The translations under genes and the position numbers were made by a program. Source: an uncultured Pseudoxanthomonas sp. (GTDB lineage: Bacteria > Pseudomonadota > Gammaproteobacteria > Xanthomonadales > Xanthomonadaceae). From it: a stretch of 8,211 nt of DNA. The notes beneath the pieces are model-generated. The model worked only from the letters and a program-made list of their open reading frames with translations, had not been told where the DNA came from and made no database searches. Of this stretch, positions 6,520-8,211 are shown piece by piece. The stretch lies in the NCBI RefSeq assembly GCF_946886695.1, contig NZ_CAMPJD010000084.1, forward strand, positions 1 through 8,211, given 5' to 3'. Position 1 is the first letter of the stretch, and each line of letters starts with the position of its first letter.

Positions 6520-7908
6520 ATGACCGAAAACACGTCGTCCACCATGACCCCGCGCGAGATCGTGCAGGAACTCGACCGCCATATCGTCGGCCAGCAGGCC
6601 GCCAAGCGCGCGGTGGCCATCGCGCTGCGCAACCGCTGGCGTCGCATGCAGCTCGACGACGCCCTGCGCAACGAAGTGATGCCGAAGAACATCCTGCTGA
6701 TCGGCCCGACCGGCGTCGGCAAGACCGAGATCGCGCGCCGCCTGGCGACGCTGGCCAACGCGCCGTTCGTGAAGGTCGAGGCCACGCGTTTCACCGAGGT
6801 CGGCTACGTGGGCAAGGATGTCGAACAGATCGTCCGCGACCTGGCCGATACCGCCGTCAAGATGTACCGCGAACAGGCCAAGGCGCGCATGCGTACTCAG
6901 GCCGAGGACCGCGCCGAGGACCGCATCCTGGATGCGCTGCTGCCGCGACGCGACGCGACGGGCGGTAACGGCTTCGGTTTCGGTGCGGCCACGACCACCG
7001 TCGACATCGGCGCCGAGCCATCGTCGAAGGAATCCGAAACCCGGCAGAAGCTGCGCCGCCAGCTGCGCAGCGGCGATCTGGACGAGCGCGAGATCGAGCT
7101 GGAGCTCGCCGCCAATGTCGGCGTGGACATCATGACGCCGCCCGGCATGGAGGAAATGGGCCAGCAGCTGCGGCAGATGTTCTCCAGCCTGGGTGGCGCC
7201 AAGACGCACAAGCGCACGGTGGCGATCAAGGCCGCGCGCCCGCAACTGGTCGAGGAAGAGGCCGCCAAGCTCGTCAACGAGGACGACATCCGTGCCGCCG
7301 CCATCGAGGCCTGCGAACAGCATGGCATCGTCTTCATCGACGAGATCGACAAGGTCGCCAAGCGCGGCGGCACGATGAGCGGTGGCGACGTGAGCCGCGA
7401 GGGCGTGCAGCGCGACCTGCTGCCACTGGTGGAAGGCAGCAATGTGTCGACCAAGTACGGCACGGTGAAGACCGACCACATCCTGTTCATCGCCTCCGGT
7501 GCGTTCCACCTTGCCAAGCCCAGCGACCTGATTCCGGAGTTGCAGGGCCGCTTCCCGATCCGCGTGGAGCTGTCCGCGCTCAGCAAGGAGGATTTCATCC
7601 GCATCCTCACCGAGCCCAAGGCCGCGCTCAGCAAGCAGTATGTCGAGCTGATGAAGACCGAGGGCGTTGCGTTGCGCTTCAGCGACGATGCCATCGACCG
7701 CGTCGCCGAGATCGCCGCACTGGTCAACGAGCGGCAGGAGAACATCGGCGCGCGCCGTCTGCATACGGTGCTGGAGCGGTTGCTGGACACGCTGAGCTAC
7801 GAAGCCCCGGATCGCGACGGCCAGAGTGTGGTCATCGACCGCGCCTACGTCGATGCGCATCTGGGCGAACTGGTGCAGGATCCGGATCTCAGCCGCTACA
7901 TCCTGTAA
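6520..7908 (+). CDS. hslU: HslUV ATPase subunit HslU (AAA+ unfoldase)
   Basis: The 462-residue AAA+ unfoldase that recognises, unfolds and threads substrates into HslV; E. coli HslU has 443. The N-terminus [17 protein letters not shown] begins at Met9. Walker A is GPTGVGKT (residues 62-69, Lys68), the pore loop GYVG is at 95-98, and Walker B is IVFIDEID (270-277, Asp274/Glu275). The AAA+ large domain is interrupted by the I-domain (roughly 110-245), which accounts for most of the extra length. The sensor-2 region [17 protein letters not shown] and the C-terminal tail DLSRYIL, which docks into HslV pockets, are intact. ATG 6520 was chosen; ATG 6544 (Met9) is the alternative and neither has a clear Shine-Dalgarno. 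It is 68 nt downstream of hslV, presumably co-transcribed from the sigma-32 promoter, and closed by a terminator. Confidence 0.97.
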   Translation: MTENTSSTMTPREIVQELDRHIVGQQAAKRAVAIALRNRWRRMQLDDALRNEVMPKNILLIGPTGVGKTEIARRLATLANAPFVKVEATRFTEVGYVGKDVEQIVRDLADTAVKMYREQAKARMRTQAEDRAEDRILDALLPRRDATGGNGFGFGAATTTVDIGAEPSSKESETRQKLRRQLRSGDLDEREIELELAANVGVDIMTPPGMEEMGQQLRQMFSSLGGAKTHKRTVAIKAARPQLVEEEAAKLVNEDDIRAAAIEACEQHGIVFIDEIDKVAKRGGTMSGGDVSREGVQRDLLPLVEGSNVSTKYGTVKTDHILFIASGAFHLAKPSDLIPELQGRFPIRVELSALSKEDFIRILTEPKAALSKQYVELMKTEGVALRFSDDAIDRVAEIAALVNERQENIGARRLHTVLERLLDTLSYEAPDRDGQSVVIDRAYVDAHLGELVQDPDLSRYIL

Positions 7909-7914
7909 CCCTTG

Positions 7915-7943
7915 GAACCCGCCGCAAGGCGGGTTCTGCGTTT
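7915..7943 (+). terminator. Intrinsic terminator of hslVU
   Basis: A perfect 9-bp stem (7915-7923 with 7928-7936) closes on a GCAA tetraloop and is followed by TGCGTTT. It starts 6 nt after the hslU stop. The T-run is short, so termination may be incomplete. Confidence 0.8.
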
Positions 7944-7951
7944 CCGGAGCG

Positions 7952-7985
7952 CGAGGGTGCGTCGGTTACAATCGACGCACCCTCG
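7952..7985 (+). promoter_or_regulatory. Putative yjdM promoter inside a 13-bp inverted repeat
   Basis: Positions 7952-7964 and 7973-7985 are perfect 13-nt reverse complements separated by GTTACAAT. The 8-nt centre contains TACAAT (7967-7972), a good -10 hexamer that would start transcription near 7979, about 25 nt before the yjdM ATG. I see no good -35. Arm centres are 21 bp apart, two helical turns, which would suit a dimeric DNA-binding protein. A second hairpin terminator is less likely because no T-run follows. Confidence 0.5.
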
Positions 7986-8003
7986 AACACCATCTCCATT
8001 CCC

Positions 8004-8211
8004 ATGACCACGCTGCCTCCCTGTCCGCAATGCGCCTCCGCCTATACGTACGAGGACGGCGCGCACCTGGTGTGTCCGGAGTGCGGCCACGAGTGGTCTG
8101 CCGATGCCGTCGTCGCTGGCGATGAAGCGCGCGTCATCAAGGACGCGAACGGCAACCTGCTGCAGGACGGCGACACCGTCACTGTCATCAAGGACCTGAA
8201 GGTCAAGGGGT
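8004..8211 (+). CDS. yjdM: PhnA/YjdM-type zinc-ribbon protein (3' end outside window)
   Basis: The first 69 residues of a protein matching the YjdM (formerly PhnA) family. The N-terminal zinc ribbon is CPQC (Cys7, Cys10) and CPEC (Cys24, Cys27), followed by the strongly conserved VIKDANGNLLQDGDTVTVIKDLKVKG. The family is about 110 residues, so roughly 40 are missing at the window edge. Despite the old name 'alkylphosphonate uptake protein', YjdM is not part of the phosphonate operon proper and its function is uncertain. The start at 8004 fits the family N-terminus (MTTLPPCPQC). No Shine-Dalgarno is visible. It is separated from hslU by a terminator and its own putative promoter. Confidence 0.9.
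   Translation, partial: MTTLPPCPQCASAYTYEDGAHLVCPECGHEWSADAVVAGDEARVIKDANGNLLQDGDTVTVIKDLKVKG

Noticed and set aside
6415..7860. A 481-codon open frame on the - strand opposite hslV/hslU
   Set aside because: It is antisense to a complete, strongly conserved HslU. Long antisense frames are expected where third positions are almost all G/C, and its translation is low-complexity with no recognisable domain.

Overview
The window is high-GC chromosomal DNA with G/C-rich third codon positions. Its gene order, lptM-dapF-DUF484-xerC followed by hslV-hslU, together with GTAG-type palindromic intergenic repeats, points to a gammaproteobacterium of the Xanthomonadaceae/Lysobacteraceae (Pseudoxanthomonas, Lysobacter, Stenotrophomonas or Xanthomonas relatives). 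That placement rests on recognition of the proteins and repeats and was not computed. All genes run on the + strand. I see no phage, plasmid, insertion sequence, tRNA, rRNA or CRISPR.

Layout: (1) 1-2300: a G/C hairpin, then a complete exported oligopeptidase B gene closed by a near-ideal intrinsic terminator. (2) 2385-2900: a small YbaN/DUF454 inner-membrane protein with two competing starts. (3) 2929-4677: a compact cluster that begins at a probable leaderless promoter: lptM (lipoprotein that helps LPS transporter assembly), dapF (last epimerase before meso-diaminopimelate and lysine) and a DUF484 protein, joined by 8-nt and 4-nt overlaps. (4) 4698-5819: xerC, the chromosome-dimer-resolution recombinase, bracketed on both sides by inverted doublets of two different REP-like repeat families. 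(5) 5847-7943: the hslV-hslU heat-shock protease operon with a very good sigma-32 promoter, a hairpin over the hslV Shine-Dalgarno, a single REP unit just before hslU, and an intrinsic terminator. (6) 7952-8211: a 13-bp inverted repeat centred on a TACAAT -10 element, then the start of a PhnA/YjdM-type zinc-ribbon gene cut by the window edge.

The protein-coding content is ordinary core genome: envelope assembly and cell-wall precursor supply (lptM, dapF), chromosome segregation (xerC) and protein quality control (hslVU). I did not find a novel multi-gene system. The points worth a second look lie between the genes: a REP family showing compensatory stem changes between copies, a hairpin that hides the hslV ribosome-binding site but whose left arm should be missing from the heat-shock transcript, a palindrome around the yjdM promoter, and a leaderless lptM start. 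Within proteins, oligopeptidase B has an acid-to-Asn change at a position linked to substrate specificity, and HslV carries a 12-residue propeptide.
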